From Firmicutes bacterium UBA7510 (GTDB lineage Bacteria; Bacillota; Clostridia; Tissierellales; Sedimentibacteraceae): a stretch of 64,000 bases of DNA. Position 1 is the first letter of the stretch, and every line of letters starts with the position of its first letter. The translations under genes were made by a program, and so were the position numbers. The stretch lies in the NCBI GenBank assembly GCA_002479485.1, contig DLNM01000035.1, forward strand, positions 124,600 through 188,599, read 5' to 3'. The notes below the pieces were generated by a model. The model saw only the letters and a list, made by a program, of their open reading frames with translations. It did not search any database and was not told the DNA's origin. This document shows positions 44,796-53,255 of the stretch, one piece after another.

Positions 44796-45581
44796 TTGTA
44801 TTTGGGTATAGATGTAGGATCTGTAACAACAGATGCTGTATTATTAGATGATAAGAAGAAAATTATCGCTTTTTCCATCGTAAAAAGTGGATTTAATCAT
44901 AGAAACGCCATAGAAGAAGTCATAAATAATATTTGTAGTAAAGCTCAAATAAAGAGAGAACAAATCAAGAGTATTGTTTCAACTGGCTATGGAAGAAGAA
45001 ATGTAACAGGAGCAGATAAAGCTATAACAGAAATATCTTGCCATGCAATGGGAACACATTTTTTATCACCAGAGGTACGTACTATTGTAGATATTGGTGG
45101 TCAGGACAGTAAAGTTATTCGTGTTTCCGAAAGTGGATATGCAGAAACATTTTTTATGAATGATAAGTGTGCTGCGGGGACAGGTAGATTTCTTGAGGTG
45201 ATGGCTCATACAATGGGAATCGATATTAATGATTTAGGTTCAATTGCTATGACTGCGACAAAGATAGAACCAATAAGCAGTATTTGTACGGTTTTTGCTG
45301 AATCAGAGGTCATTTCAAAGATTGCAGAAGGTAAACCTAAAGAAAATATTATTGCAGGTATACATCAGGCTATAGGAGAAAGATTGATGAGTATGATTTC
45401 CGCTATAGGAATGAAAAAACCTGTAGCTATAACTGGTGGGGTTGCTAAAAATAAATGTATAGTCAATATTTTATCTAAAAGCTTACAAGATAATATTTAT
45501 CAAACAGAAGAACCACAAATAATTGGTGCTCTTGGAGCAGCAATATTTGCGATAAATTACTTTAACAATGAATTACATTAA
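44796..45581 (+). CDS. HgdC/BadF-type ATP-dependent activase
   Basis: A 261-residue ASKHA-fold ATPase. The N-terminal LGIDVGSVTTDAVLL is the phosphate-1 loop and VDIGGQDSKVI the second. Cys125 (NDKCAAGTGRF) and Cys164 (SSICTVFAESEV) are the two ligands per subunit of the [4Fe-4S] cluster bridging the homodimer, as in HgdC. It hydrolyses ATP to inject a strongly reducing electron into the neighbouring component. TTG start behind GGAGG. The close fit to HgdC makes the function of this protein itself firm; what the partner does with the electron is open. Confidence 0.95.
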   Translation: MYLGIDVGSVTTDAVLLDDKKKIIAFSIVKSGFNHRNAIEEVINNICSKAQIKREQIKSIVSTGYGRRNVTGADKAITEISCHAMGTHFLSPEVRTIVDIGGQDSKVIRVSESGYAETFFMNDKCAAGTGRFLEVMAHTMGIDINDLGSIAMTATKIEPISSICTVFAESEVISKIAEGKPKENIIAGIHQAIGERLMSMISAIGMKKPVAITGGVAKNKCIVNILSKSLQDNIYQTEEPQIIGALGAAIFAINYFNNELH

Positions 45582-45612
45582 TATGAGTCCATAGTAAAGA
45601 AAGGGAAATAAT

Positions 45613-46797
45613 ATGATTCAAAGTTCAAAAACTTTAGATAGTATCCTATCAAAATTGGATTTAGCTGTAAGATTTTATAAATCACAAGATGAGCAGTATA
45701 TGACACAATATCTTAGTAATCAGCTTAGCTTAATGAAAAATATAACAGAAAATAAAAAAGAATATCTAGCTGCTTCTTATTATGTCCCAGGAGAGTTGCT
45801 TGAATTGTTTGATGTTCAGGCTGTATATATAGAAAGATTTGCTGGGATTGCTGCTGCTTGGCGTATATTTGACAATCCAGCATTACAAGCTGAGACAAAA
45901 GGATTTCCGCATGGTAGATGTTCATATCAGGCAATGTTTCACTTGATAATGGAAGAAGAGATTGTACCAAAACCTGTTGGATTTACAGCATTGAGCTTTG
46001 CATGCAATGATGCATGGACATATTGCAAAGATGCTGCAAAGCAATATGAAATTCCATTTTATTATGTTGACATCACAAAAGCAACAGGAAAAGATCAGCT
46101 TAAATATCTAGCACAACAACTGGAAGAAATGTATAACAATCTAAAGAAAATTTTTCCACTAAAATCAAGCATAGAAGAGGTTGTAGCAGCATCAAACGAA
46201 GCGCAAAGAATTAAACAAGATATTGATGTTTTTAGAATAAAAAATCCTGAAAGCTTTAATGTTATGGATTTATTTAAAATTTTCCCACTGTATAACGATC
46301 TCGGTAAAAAAAGTGCAATTGAGATACTCAATCTATTTAAAAATAAAATAGAAAATGTGAAGACCAATGATAAAGATTTACCAAGAGTACTTTGGCTGGG
46401 TATTATTCCTCTTTATAAAAATAGCATTATTAAAGATATTGAGGATAAATTAAATTGCAGGATAGTCTGCGAAGAAATGTTTGATTTCGGTATGCCAAAG
46501 TTGAGTTGTTATACTTTCTTTGAGGACCTTGCTCGAAGAATTATATCATCAAGGTTTTTTACATGGGAAAATCGCACAGATGCAATTTTTAAGACTGTCG
46601 ATCAATTTAATATTAAAGGTATTATTCATTTTTCACATAATAATTGTAGATTTTTACCACCATTGGTTCCACACATAAAATATAAAGCGAAAGAAGAAAA
46701 TATTCCTTTTATTGAGATTAAAGGTGATGTAGTTGATCCTTATTGTTTTGATGAAAAAAATATGTGGGGTAAATTAAAATCTTTTAAAGTTTCTTAA
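45613..46797 (+). CDS. Second HgdA/B-like (2-hydroxyacyl-CoA dehydratase / benzoyl-CoA reductase) subunit
   Basis: A 394-residue protein of the same superfamily as the C-terminal unit of the fusion upstream. HGRCSYQAM, SFACNDAW and SHNNCRFLPP supply conserved cysteines for a [4Fe-4S] cluster, and LWLGIIPLYKNS parallels the LWVHFAPLYNNN segment of the fusion. Together the three genes give a heteromeric catalytic component plus activase, as in benzoyl-CoA reductase or 2-hydroxyacyl-CoA dehydratase. The 31-base gap carries an AAAGGG ribosome binding site. Confidence 0.85.
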   Translation: MIQSSKTLDSILSKLDLAVRFYKSQDEQYMTQYLSNQLSLMKNITENKKEYLAASYYVPGELLELFDVQAVYIERFAGIAAAWRIFDNPALQAETKGFPHGRCSYQAMFHLIMEEEIVPKPVGFTALSFACNDAWTYCKDAAKQYEIPFYYVDITKATGKDQLKYLAQQLEEMYNNLKKIFPLKSSIEEVVAASNEAQRIKQDIDVFRIKNPESFNVMDLFKIFPLYNDLGKKSAIEILNLFKNKIENVKTNDKDLPRVLWLGIIPLYKNSIIKDIEDKLNCRIVCEEMFDFGMPKLSCYTFFEDLARRIISSRFFTWENRTDAIFKTVDQFNIKGIIHFSHNNCRFLPPLVPHIKYKAKEENIPFIEIKGDVVDPYCFDEKNMWGKLKSFKVS

Positions 46798-46923
46798 TTG
46801 AGTTAAATGTTAGTTTATGTTTCATCAAATCCATATGATTAAAAATAGCTTCAAGATTAACTGATGAGTATAAATCACATTTGCTAAATAAAATGTAGTA
46901 TGACAATACTGAGGAGACTGTAA

Positions 46924-47673
46924 ATGTACATAGATATAAAAATACAAGACAATATATGTTCTATTTATATGAATAAACCTGGTACAAATAGTTTAGATCA
47001 AAAACTACTAGATGAGTTGTATAAAAAAGTACAATGGGCTACAGAGCAAAAAAATATTAAGATTGTAATAATAATGAGTAAATTATCATTTGGATTTTCA
47101 TCAGGTTTAGATTTAGGAAACTTTATGGACAACCAGCAAACAGTTTTTACGGACAATGTCCATAATGCAGTTTTTACATCATTCCAAATAGTAGAGCTTA
47201 TTTTACATTCACCTAAAATATTTATTGCTGCTCTTTCAGGACCTGTTATAGGTTCAGCAATGTCTATTGCATTAAGTTGTGATTTTCGCATAGCAAGTAA
47301 GAACACATGGTTTTGGTTGCCGGATGTACAATACGGTGGATTATTGGCAGATGGAGGTATTGATATACTCACAAAAACAGTAGGCAGTTCAAAAGCATTT
47401 ATGATTACACTTACAAATGACAGATTTAATATCAATGAAGCATATAATATGGGATTAATATACAAAATTACGGAGTTTCAGAAATTTGAAGAGACTTCTT
47501 TTTTATTTGCAAAAAAATTATGTGGATTATCGTTTAACACATTGATTAAACACAAAGAAATTATTAATAAAGGATTATTGAGCAATTTTCAAGAAAAGCA
47601 ATTATTAGAAATTTTAAATTCAAAAGATACTTTTCAAAGGCTTAAATCTTATATACAGTGCATACATAAATAA
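46924..47673 (+). CDS. Enoyl-CoA hydratase/isomerase (crotonase) family protein
   Basis: 249 residues with the crotonase fold. The first oxyanion-hole segment is IIMSKLSFGFSSGLDL, the second ALSGPVIGSAMSIALSCDF, and LPDVQYGGLLADGG occupies the place of the usual PEVxxGxxPxxGG with Asp for Glu. Catalytic assignments are therefore uncertain. In polyketide pathways crotonases shift or remove double bonds, or take part in beta-branching; no HMG synthase is present here, so isomerisation or hydration of an enoyl chain is more likely. The SDR gene follows after 22 bases. Confidence 0.88.
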   Translation: MYIDIKIQDNICSIYMNKPGTNSLDQKLLDELYKKVQWATEQKNIKIVIIMSKLSFGFSSGLDLGNFMDNQQTVFTDNVHNAVFTSFQIVELILHSPKIFIAALSGPVIGSAMSIALSCDFRIASKNTWFWLPDVQYGGLLADGGIDILTKTVGSSKAFMITLTNDRFNINEAYNMGLIYKITEFQKFEETSFLFAKKLCGLSFNTLIKHKEIINKGLLSNFQEKQLLEILNSKDTFQRLKSYIQCIHK

Positions 47674-47695
47674 TAAAATATTGAGGAGAAAATAC

Positions 47696-48445
47696 ATGTC
47701 TATTGAAGGTAAAAACATAATTATATCCGGTGGTTCAAGAGGTATTGGTGAAGCAGTTGTCTTACTACTAGTGGAACAAGGTGCAAATGTAGCATTTACA
47801 TTTTTGAACAATAAAGATGCTGCAAATGATGTTATTTCAAAGGGCAAAGACCTAAAGGGTTCAGTTAAAGCTTATCAGCTTGATATTAGAGATCAACATA
47901 AAGTTAAAAAAATGGTTGCTGATGTAATTAATCAATGGGGCTGTATTGATGTTGTAATCAATAATGCTGGTATAAGACAGGATAAAACACTAGCTTTCAT
48001 GTCTATTGAAAATTGGAATGATGTACTAGATACAAATCTGAATGGTGCGTTTTATCTTACCCAAGCTGCAATATTTCATATGCTAAAGAAAAAGTCTGGC
48101 AGAATTATATTTATTAGTTCAATTAGCGGTATTTATGGTATACCAGGACAGGTGAATTATTCATCTGCAAAAGCGGCTTTACTTGGTTTTACGCGTTCAT
48201 TAGCAAAAGAAGTTGCTCCGTATGGAATTAGCGTAAATGCTGTTGCTCCTGGGGGAGTTGTTACTGATATGACATCATCTATGAATGAAAAGGATAAAGA
48301 AAAATTACTTCAAGGGGTGCCGATGCATCGTATGTGTAGGGTTGATGAAGTAGCAAATGTAGTTAAATTCTTAGCTGATGATAGTGCCGCACCTGAATAT
48401 CTTACTGGAACGGTGATTCCATTAGATGGAGGGTTGGGATTATAA
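47696..48445 (+). CDS. FabG-like 3-oxoacyl-ACP reductase (SDR)
   Basis: I place the start at the ATG at 47696 with GAGGAG eight bases upstream; the protein is 249 residues. The cofactor loop GGSRGIGEA, NNAG, the catalytic Ser in ISSISG and Tyr-x3-Lys in NYSSAKAAL are all present, and the C terminus GTVIPLDGGLGL is that of FabG. It reduces 3-oxoacyl-ACP with NADPH and would supply the hydroxyl for the FabZ-like enzyme. Its stop overlaps the start of the next GGDEF/NHL gene by one base. Confidence 0.94.
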   Translation: MSIEGKNIIISGGSRGIGEAVVLLLVEQGANVAFTFLNNKDAANDVISKGKDLKGSVKAYQLDIRDQHKVKKMVADVINQWGCIDVVINNAGIRQDKTLAFMSIENWNDVLDTNLNGAFYLTQAAIFHMLKKKSGRIIFISSISGIYGIPGQVNYSSAKAALLGFTRSLAKEVAPYGISVNAVAPGGVVTDMTSSMNEKDKEKLLQGVPMHRMCRVDEVANVVKFLADDSAAPEYLTGTVIPLDGGLGL

Positions 48446-49995
48446 TGATAGAAATATTTGATTCTTTAACAGGACTTTGGAATCAAGATACTGTTATGAA
48501 TTATCTTACCGAAAAGATAAGCAAAAAAATTAATTTTTCTATTGTATTATGTGATATTGATTTTTTTATCAATATTGATTCAAAAGTTGGAAGTTCAGAA
48601 GGAGATAAAATTTTAATTCGAATGTCAGATTATCTTTCTTCTCATGATGAGTTTATAGCAGCGAGATATTGCAGTGATTGTTTTATATTAATATTTGAAA
48701 AATGTGACAAAGAATATATTACATCATTTGTTGATATATTTAGAAAGCAATTCAAAAGACAAAGATTCATGGATCAACGCTCTATATATGCCAATGTTCC
48801 TATTACAATGAGCTGTGGGATTGCTTTTTATAGTGGCGACAATAAAAATACTGAACATTTTCTCAAGACTGCTGAAATTGCATTATCCGAAGCAAAAAAG
48901 AAAGGTAGAAACCGTGTTGTTTGTGCTGATGACATTGAGACACATATAATAACTGATAATATGTCAGGTGTCTTTACGTTGATTGGAGGTCTTGCAGGTT
49001 ACAATGGAGATGGAAGTATTGCACAAAGTGCACAAATCGCCGAACCTTATGGATTAGATATAACTAACAATGGAGAATTACTTATTGCGGATAGAGGTAA
49101 TCATGTAATAAGACTTGTCAATGCCAATGGAATAATTTTTACTATCGCCGGTGAAGGAAGATATGGATATTCTGGTGATGGAGGATATGCAACCAAAGCA
49201 CGACTTAATAAACCAAGTGGAATTGCAGCTTGGATGGACGAATTCATTTATATTGCAGATACCGGAAATCATTGTATTAGGAAAGTCAACAAGCAGGGTA
49301 TTATTGAAACGCTTGCAGGATGTGGTAGCGAAGGATATGAAGGTGATGGAAAATCTGGTGAGTATGCAAAGTTTAGTAGACCTGGTGGAGTAGTTGTGGA
49401 TAAACATAATAACGTATATACAAATGATTATGGTAATAATGTTATACGTATTATAAAAAATAATGGAATTGTATATACTGTGGCTGGTTCTGGGGAGTTC
49501 GGTTACAGCGGTGATGGAGGAAATCCTTTAGATGCTTCTATGGATCGTCCGTACGGACTTTCAGTTACCAAAGATGGTGAATATATTTATATTGCTGATT
49601 ATGGAAACCATAAAATTAGGGAAGTAAATATGTCTACCAATACAATAAGAACTATATGCGGAACAGGAGAGCCTGGTTATTCAGGTGATGGAGAAAATGG
49701 GTTAAAGGCACAACTAAACGGACCATTTTGGGTTTCAGTTTATCAAGAAAAATATTTGCTCATAGCAGATGCTGAAAATAACTGTATAAGAATATTAAAT
49801 CTTAAAACTAATATTATTAATACTCTTACAGGCAATCATAAGCGAGGTTATGTAGATTCTAATACACATGATGGAACAGCTAGATACAATATTCCAGCGG
49901 GAATAGCTATTGACTATACTAAGAACTATTTATACATCGCTGACTACGCAAATAATGCTATAAGAATATGCAATCTAAACTCCATTCATTTATAA
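48445..49995 (+). CDS. Degenerate GGDEF domain fused to an NHL beta-propeller (second copy)
   Basis: 516 residues, the same architecture as 29407-30954. The N-terminal domain begins DSLTGLWN, the entry motif of GGDEF domains, but the active-site signature reads CSDCF (76-80), so diguanylate cyclase activity is very unlikely. The propeller follows from about 175 with GYNGDGSIA, GYSGDGGYA, GYEGDGKSG, GYSGDGGNP and GYSGDGENG repeats. There is no membrane segment. It is translationally coupled to the ketoreductase gene. I infer a structural or carrier-handling role within the assembly line, but this is not shown. Confidence 0.82.
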   Translation: MIEIFDSLTGLWNQDTVMNYLTEKISKKINFSIVLCDIDFFINIDSKVGSSEGDKILIRMSDYLSSHDEFIAARYCSDCFILIFEKCDKEYITSFVDIFRKQFKRQRFMDQRSIYANVPITMSCGIAFYSGDNKNTEHFLKTAEIALSEAKKKGRNRVVCADDIETHIITDNMSGVFTLIGGLAGYNGDGSIAQSAQIAEPYGLDITNNGELLIADRGNHVIRLVNANGIIFTIAGEGRYGYSGDGGYATKARLNKPSGIAAWMDEFIYIADTGNHCIRKVNKQGIIETLAGCGSEGYEGDGKSGEYAKFSRPGGVVVDKHNNVYTNDYGNNVIRIIKNNGIVYTVAGSGEFGYSGDGGNPLDASMDRPYGLSVTKDGEYIYIADYGNHKIREVNMSTNTIRTICGTGEPGYSGDGENGLKAQLNGPFWVSVYQEKYLLIADAENNCIRILNLKTNIINTLTGNHKRGYVDSNTHDGTARYNIPAGIAIDYTKNYLYIADYANNAIRICNLNSIHL

Positions 49996-50008
49996 AGGAC
50001 GGTTTTAT

Positions 50009-50935
50009 ATGATGATAATACGTATATTAACTTGTTTATTATTGCTAGCAATTTTTATGTATTGCTTCGTTATAGCAATGAAAACACGTAAATTAATATA
50101 TAAAATGACACATCCTACTAAGTTCAATTATGAAATAAATACGAAAACCCCTTATACATATAAAAAATTTGATTTTATAACACGCGATGGGATTAAATTG
50201 TCAGGTATAGATTATCAGCCTAAGACAGCATGTAAAGGGACAATTCTTGTCTTTCATTTTTTAGGAGGAAGTAAAGAAGCCATTTTAATGTTTGTAGATT
50301 TTCTTCTTATGAATGAATATCGTATACTTAGTTTTGATAATCGTAATCACGGAGAAAGTGATACCGCTAAGAAAATAAAAGTTAATTTAAGGATGGACTT
50401 AAATGCTTTTTACGAAAAAATTAAAAGCATGGGCATAGAAGGTCCTTTTGGTGCTATGGGTTTTTCTATGGGAGCAACTCAAGCTTTTTGGGCCATGGAT
50501 GAATATGATGATATAAATGCAGTTGTTATAGACAGTGGACCACTTATATATGTTAAAAAATATTTTAATTATGTATTAAATATTAAGAAAATAAAAAATC
50601 CTGTTTGTAGAGCAGCGTTTCTATTCGTTTTTCTACATTATATTGGATTTACAAGGATGTCGAAAAAAACTATCAATGTATTGAAGAATTTGAACGGAAA
50701 AAATGTTCTAATGATCCACGGTGAAAAAGACAATATTATTACATTAGAAAATGCAAAACTGGCATATGAATTAGTTAAATCAAACAATGCATCTATATGG
50801 TTAGTTCCGCATTCCAGACACTTAACCAACAAGTATTTAAAACCGAAAGAATATGAGGAAAGGATAGTTGAGTTTTTTAATAAGAACATTGCTGTAGAAT
50901 TAAATTATGAAAAAAATAGCTCTAATATCTCCTAA
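50009..50935 (+). CDS. Membrane-anchored alpha/beta hydrolase
   Basis: A 308-residue protein whose first 25 residues (IIRILTCLLLLAIFMYCFVIAM) form a transmembrane anchor or uncleaved signal. The hydrolase domain has the nucleophile Ser153 in GFSMGATQ, an acid in IHGEKDNI and the histidine in VPHSRHLT. The anchor suggests the catalytic domain sits at the membrane, possibly outside, so it could release or activate the product during export. It overlaps the next radical SAM gene by 29 bases. Alternatives are a general esterase or a lipase-like enzyme. Confidence 0.85.
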   Translation: MMIIRILTCLLLLAIFMYCFVIAMKTRKLIYKMTHPTKFNYEINTKTPYTYKKFDFITRDGIKLSGIDYQPKTACKGTILVFHFLGGSKEAILMFVDFLLMNEYRILSFDNRNHGESDTAKKIKVNLRMDLNAFYEKIKSMGIEGPFGAMGFSMGATQAFWAMDEYDDINAVVIDSGPLIYVKKYFNYVLNIKKIKNPVCRAAFLFVFLHYIGFTRMSKKTINVLKNLNGKNVLMIHGEKDNIITLENAKLAYELVKSNNASIWLVPHSRHLTNKYLKPKEYEERIVEFFNKNIAVELNYEKNSSNIS

Positions 50936-52229
50936 AGGTAATGCTTTTGGGAAGAATGATAAATTAAATGAATTTTTGAATGAAACAAGCGGCATGCAAA
51001 GTTTTCGTGCTCTTTGGACCGGACCTAATCTAGGCCTAATTACTATAGCTGGATTATTTCCTAAGGATTGGGAAGTTGATTATATAGATGAAAACTATAA
51101 AGAGATAGACTATGAAAAAAAATATGATATGGTTTGCATCAGTTCGATGACTCAACAAATCGTTAACGCTTACCAAATAATTGATAAATTTAAAAAACTA
51201 AATATCCTTACAGTAATTGGTGGTATACATTCTACTATATTGCCTGATGAAGCAATGCAACATGCGGATGTTGTTATGGTTGGTGAAGGAGAGGTTATTT
51301 GGCCACAATTTATTTTAGATTATGAAAATGGAAGTGTAAAAAAAATATATAGAGATGATTCTGAAAAGAGGTTTCAGTTTGAGAATCATATTGTACCACG
51401 ATTTGATCTCTTAAAAGACTACAATTATCAAATTATTACGATTCAAACGACACGTGGCTGCCCTCATAATTGCTCATTTTGCTGTGCATCAAAAGTATTT
51501 GGATCTGGTTATCGTAGAAAAAATAATTCTAATATTTTGGAAGAATTAAAAACTATCAAAAAAATGTATCCTGATGCATTAGTGTTATTCGCTGATGATA
51601 ATTTTTTTGTTAACCGTAAAAAAAGTAAAATACTTATGCAAGAAATGATTAAAATGAATATTAGATGGTTAGCACAAACTGATGTGTCAATCTCACAGGA
51701 TGAAGAATTATTAGAATTGATGATATTGTCAGGTTGTCAATGGGTTGTAATTGGTTTTGAAAGCGTACACCATGATAGCCTATATCAACTTGATGATAGA
51801 AACTGGAAGCTTAAACATCTTCCTGGATATACGCAAGCAATAGAGAAAATTCAGTCCTTCGGAATAGGAGTGTATGGAACTTTTATAATAGGACTTGATG
51901 AGGATAATATTGATGTATTTGATGAAACAGAAAACTTTATTAAACAAAGCAAGTTATATGGAGTTAATATAACAGTCCCTACTCCGTTACCTGGCACTCG
52001 TTTGAGGGACAAGATGTATGAGGAAAACCGTATTTTAGTAAATGACTGGAGCTATTATACATTTTGGGATGTTAATATAAAACCTTCAAAAATGAAAATC
52101 AGTGAATTGGAAGACGGATTGTTAAGATTATATAAAAATATTTTTGATGAAGCTCAAGTACGCCAACGTTTGTTGCATATGAAATATCTCGCTAAGAGAA
52201 GAAAACTAATTCTAAATAAAATTAAGTAA
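50907..52229 (+). CDS. B12-binding-type radical SAM enzyme (close paralog group, member 5)
   Basis: 440 residues. The N terminus KKIALISPKGNAFGKND is close to that of member 1. The B12-type domain has NLGLITIAGLFP and IGGIHSTILPDEA; the ligands are Cys185, Cys189 and Cys192 (RGCPHNCSFC), then LFADDNFF. It starts 29 bases inside the hydrolase gene, with no strong ribosome binding site, so translation is coupled. Its distance from the other members suggests either a separate step or later duplication. Confidence 0.9.
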   Translation: MKKIALISPKGNAFGKNDKLNEFLNETSGMQSFRALWTGPNLGLITIAGLFPKDWEVDYIDENYKEIDYEKKYDMVCISSMTQQIVNAYQIIDKFKKLNILTVIGGIHSTILPDEAMQHADVVMVGEGEVIWPQFILDYENGSVKKIYRDDSEKRFQFENHIVPRFDLLKDYNYQIITIQTTRGCPHNCSFCCASKVFGSGYRRKNNSNILEELKTIKKMYPDALVLFADDNFFVNRKKSKILMQEMIKMNIRWLAQTDVSISQDEELLELMILSGCQWVVIGFESVHHDSLYQLDDRNWKLKHLPGYTQAIEKIQSFGIGVYGTFIIGLDEDNIDVFDETENFIKQSKLYGVNITVPTPLPGTRLRDKMYEENRILVNDWSYYTFWDVNIKPSKMKISELEDGLLRLYKNIFDEAQVRQRLLHMKYLAKRRKLILNKIK

Positions 52230-52242
52230 TATAAGGTGAAAT

Positions 52243-53178
52243 ATGAATGTTTACGATAAATACTCTATAGCATTTCCTGCAAGAGATGCTTTTTACCATG
52301 GGCTATCTAGAGATTTTTATGATGAATTTAGTGAGTTTAGGAATGTTTATGATGAAGCAAGTGCCTTCTTGAATGTAGATATATATGAAATTTCATATAT
52401 AAATCCTAAATTACGACCTGAACTTCATACAGTATGTCTTATAACACATTGTTTGGCGCTTTATAGAATAATTCTTAAATATATAAATAAACCTCATGCT
52501 GCAATTGGATTTAGTCAGGGAGAATTTGCTGCTGTTGCGGCAGCTGGCTCAGTTTCGTTTCCTGAAGTATTAAAACTTGTTTATGATTTAGAATTATTAC
52601 TAATAAATAATAAAACTATACGGACAGGTTCTATGGTACGAGTAATGGAGTTAGATAGAGAAATTCTTAAAGAATGTTGTAATCATATAGATCATGAAGG
52701 AAAAAATATTACATTATCTATTGCTTATTCGCAGGATCAAAACGTAGTTTCAGGGAGAAGTGATAAAATAAAAGAATTATCAAAACTAGCTAAAGAAAAA
52801 GGTGCTAGATGGGTAATTCCTTTGGGGGCAAGTGGTGCTTTTCATTGTCCACTCTGTAATGATATATTAAAATCTTCAGGGCAGATATTTGATCAGCATG
52901 AATTTAGAGATGCTGATTATGTCGTTTTCTCTTGTGTAGATGGAGATATGACCACGAAAGGCACAGATATTAAAGAAAAACTATCAAATCAAATAGCAAA
53001 ACCAATTATATGGGATAAATTAGTTAGAAATCAAAAGAAGTATGGAAGTAATTATATCATTGAATTAGGACCTGGATGTACTATATCTGGAAATACTCGT
53101 ATTATAGATGAGAGTATAAAATGCAGATGGATTAATGATATGAATGATTTTACCAGTATAATAAATACAACTTTCTAA
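52243..53178 (+). CDS. Trans-acting malonyl-CoA:ACP transacylase
   Basis: A 311-residue FabD-like acyltransferase with the nucleophile Ser91 in IGFSQGEFAAV and the catalytic His201 in SGAFHCPL. NVVSGR and the C-terminal ELGPGCTISG are also family features. It starts PARDAFYHG, a shortened form of the usual FPGQG region. It most likely loads malonyl units on the discrete carriers and on the AT-less KS-ACP protein. The arginine that selects malonate was not located with confidence, so another extender cannot be excluded. Confidence 0.92.
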   Translation: MNVYDKYSIAFPARDAFYHGLSRDFYDEFSEFRNVYDEASAFLNVDIYEISYINPKLRPELHTVCLITHCLALYRIILKYINKPHAAIGFSQGEFAAVAAAGSVSFPEVLKLVYDLELLLINNKTIRTGSMVRVMELDREILKECCNHIDHEGKNITLSIAYSQDQNVVSGRSDKIKELSKLAKEKGARWVIPLGASGAFHCPLCNDILKSSGQIFDQHEFRDADYVVFSCVDGDMTTKGTDIKEKLSNQIAKPIIWDKLVRNQKKYGSNYIIELGPGCTISGNTRIIDESIKCRWINDMNDFTSIINTTF

Positions 53179-53255
53179 TATCTTCAAAGATTTTAGCTTA
53201 TTAGATAAACAACTATGATTACTCATATATAATATGAATTGAAAGAAGGATTTGT

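Noticed and set aside
46998..47465. 155-residue open frame on the - strand
   Set aside because: It is fully antisense to the crotonase gene, shows no motif or ribosome binding site, and is explained as a shadow frame.
49078..49407. 109-residue open frame on the - strand
   Set aside because: It is a by-product of the repeated GYSGDGG codons of the NHL propeller on the + strand.
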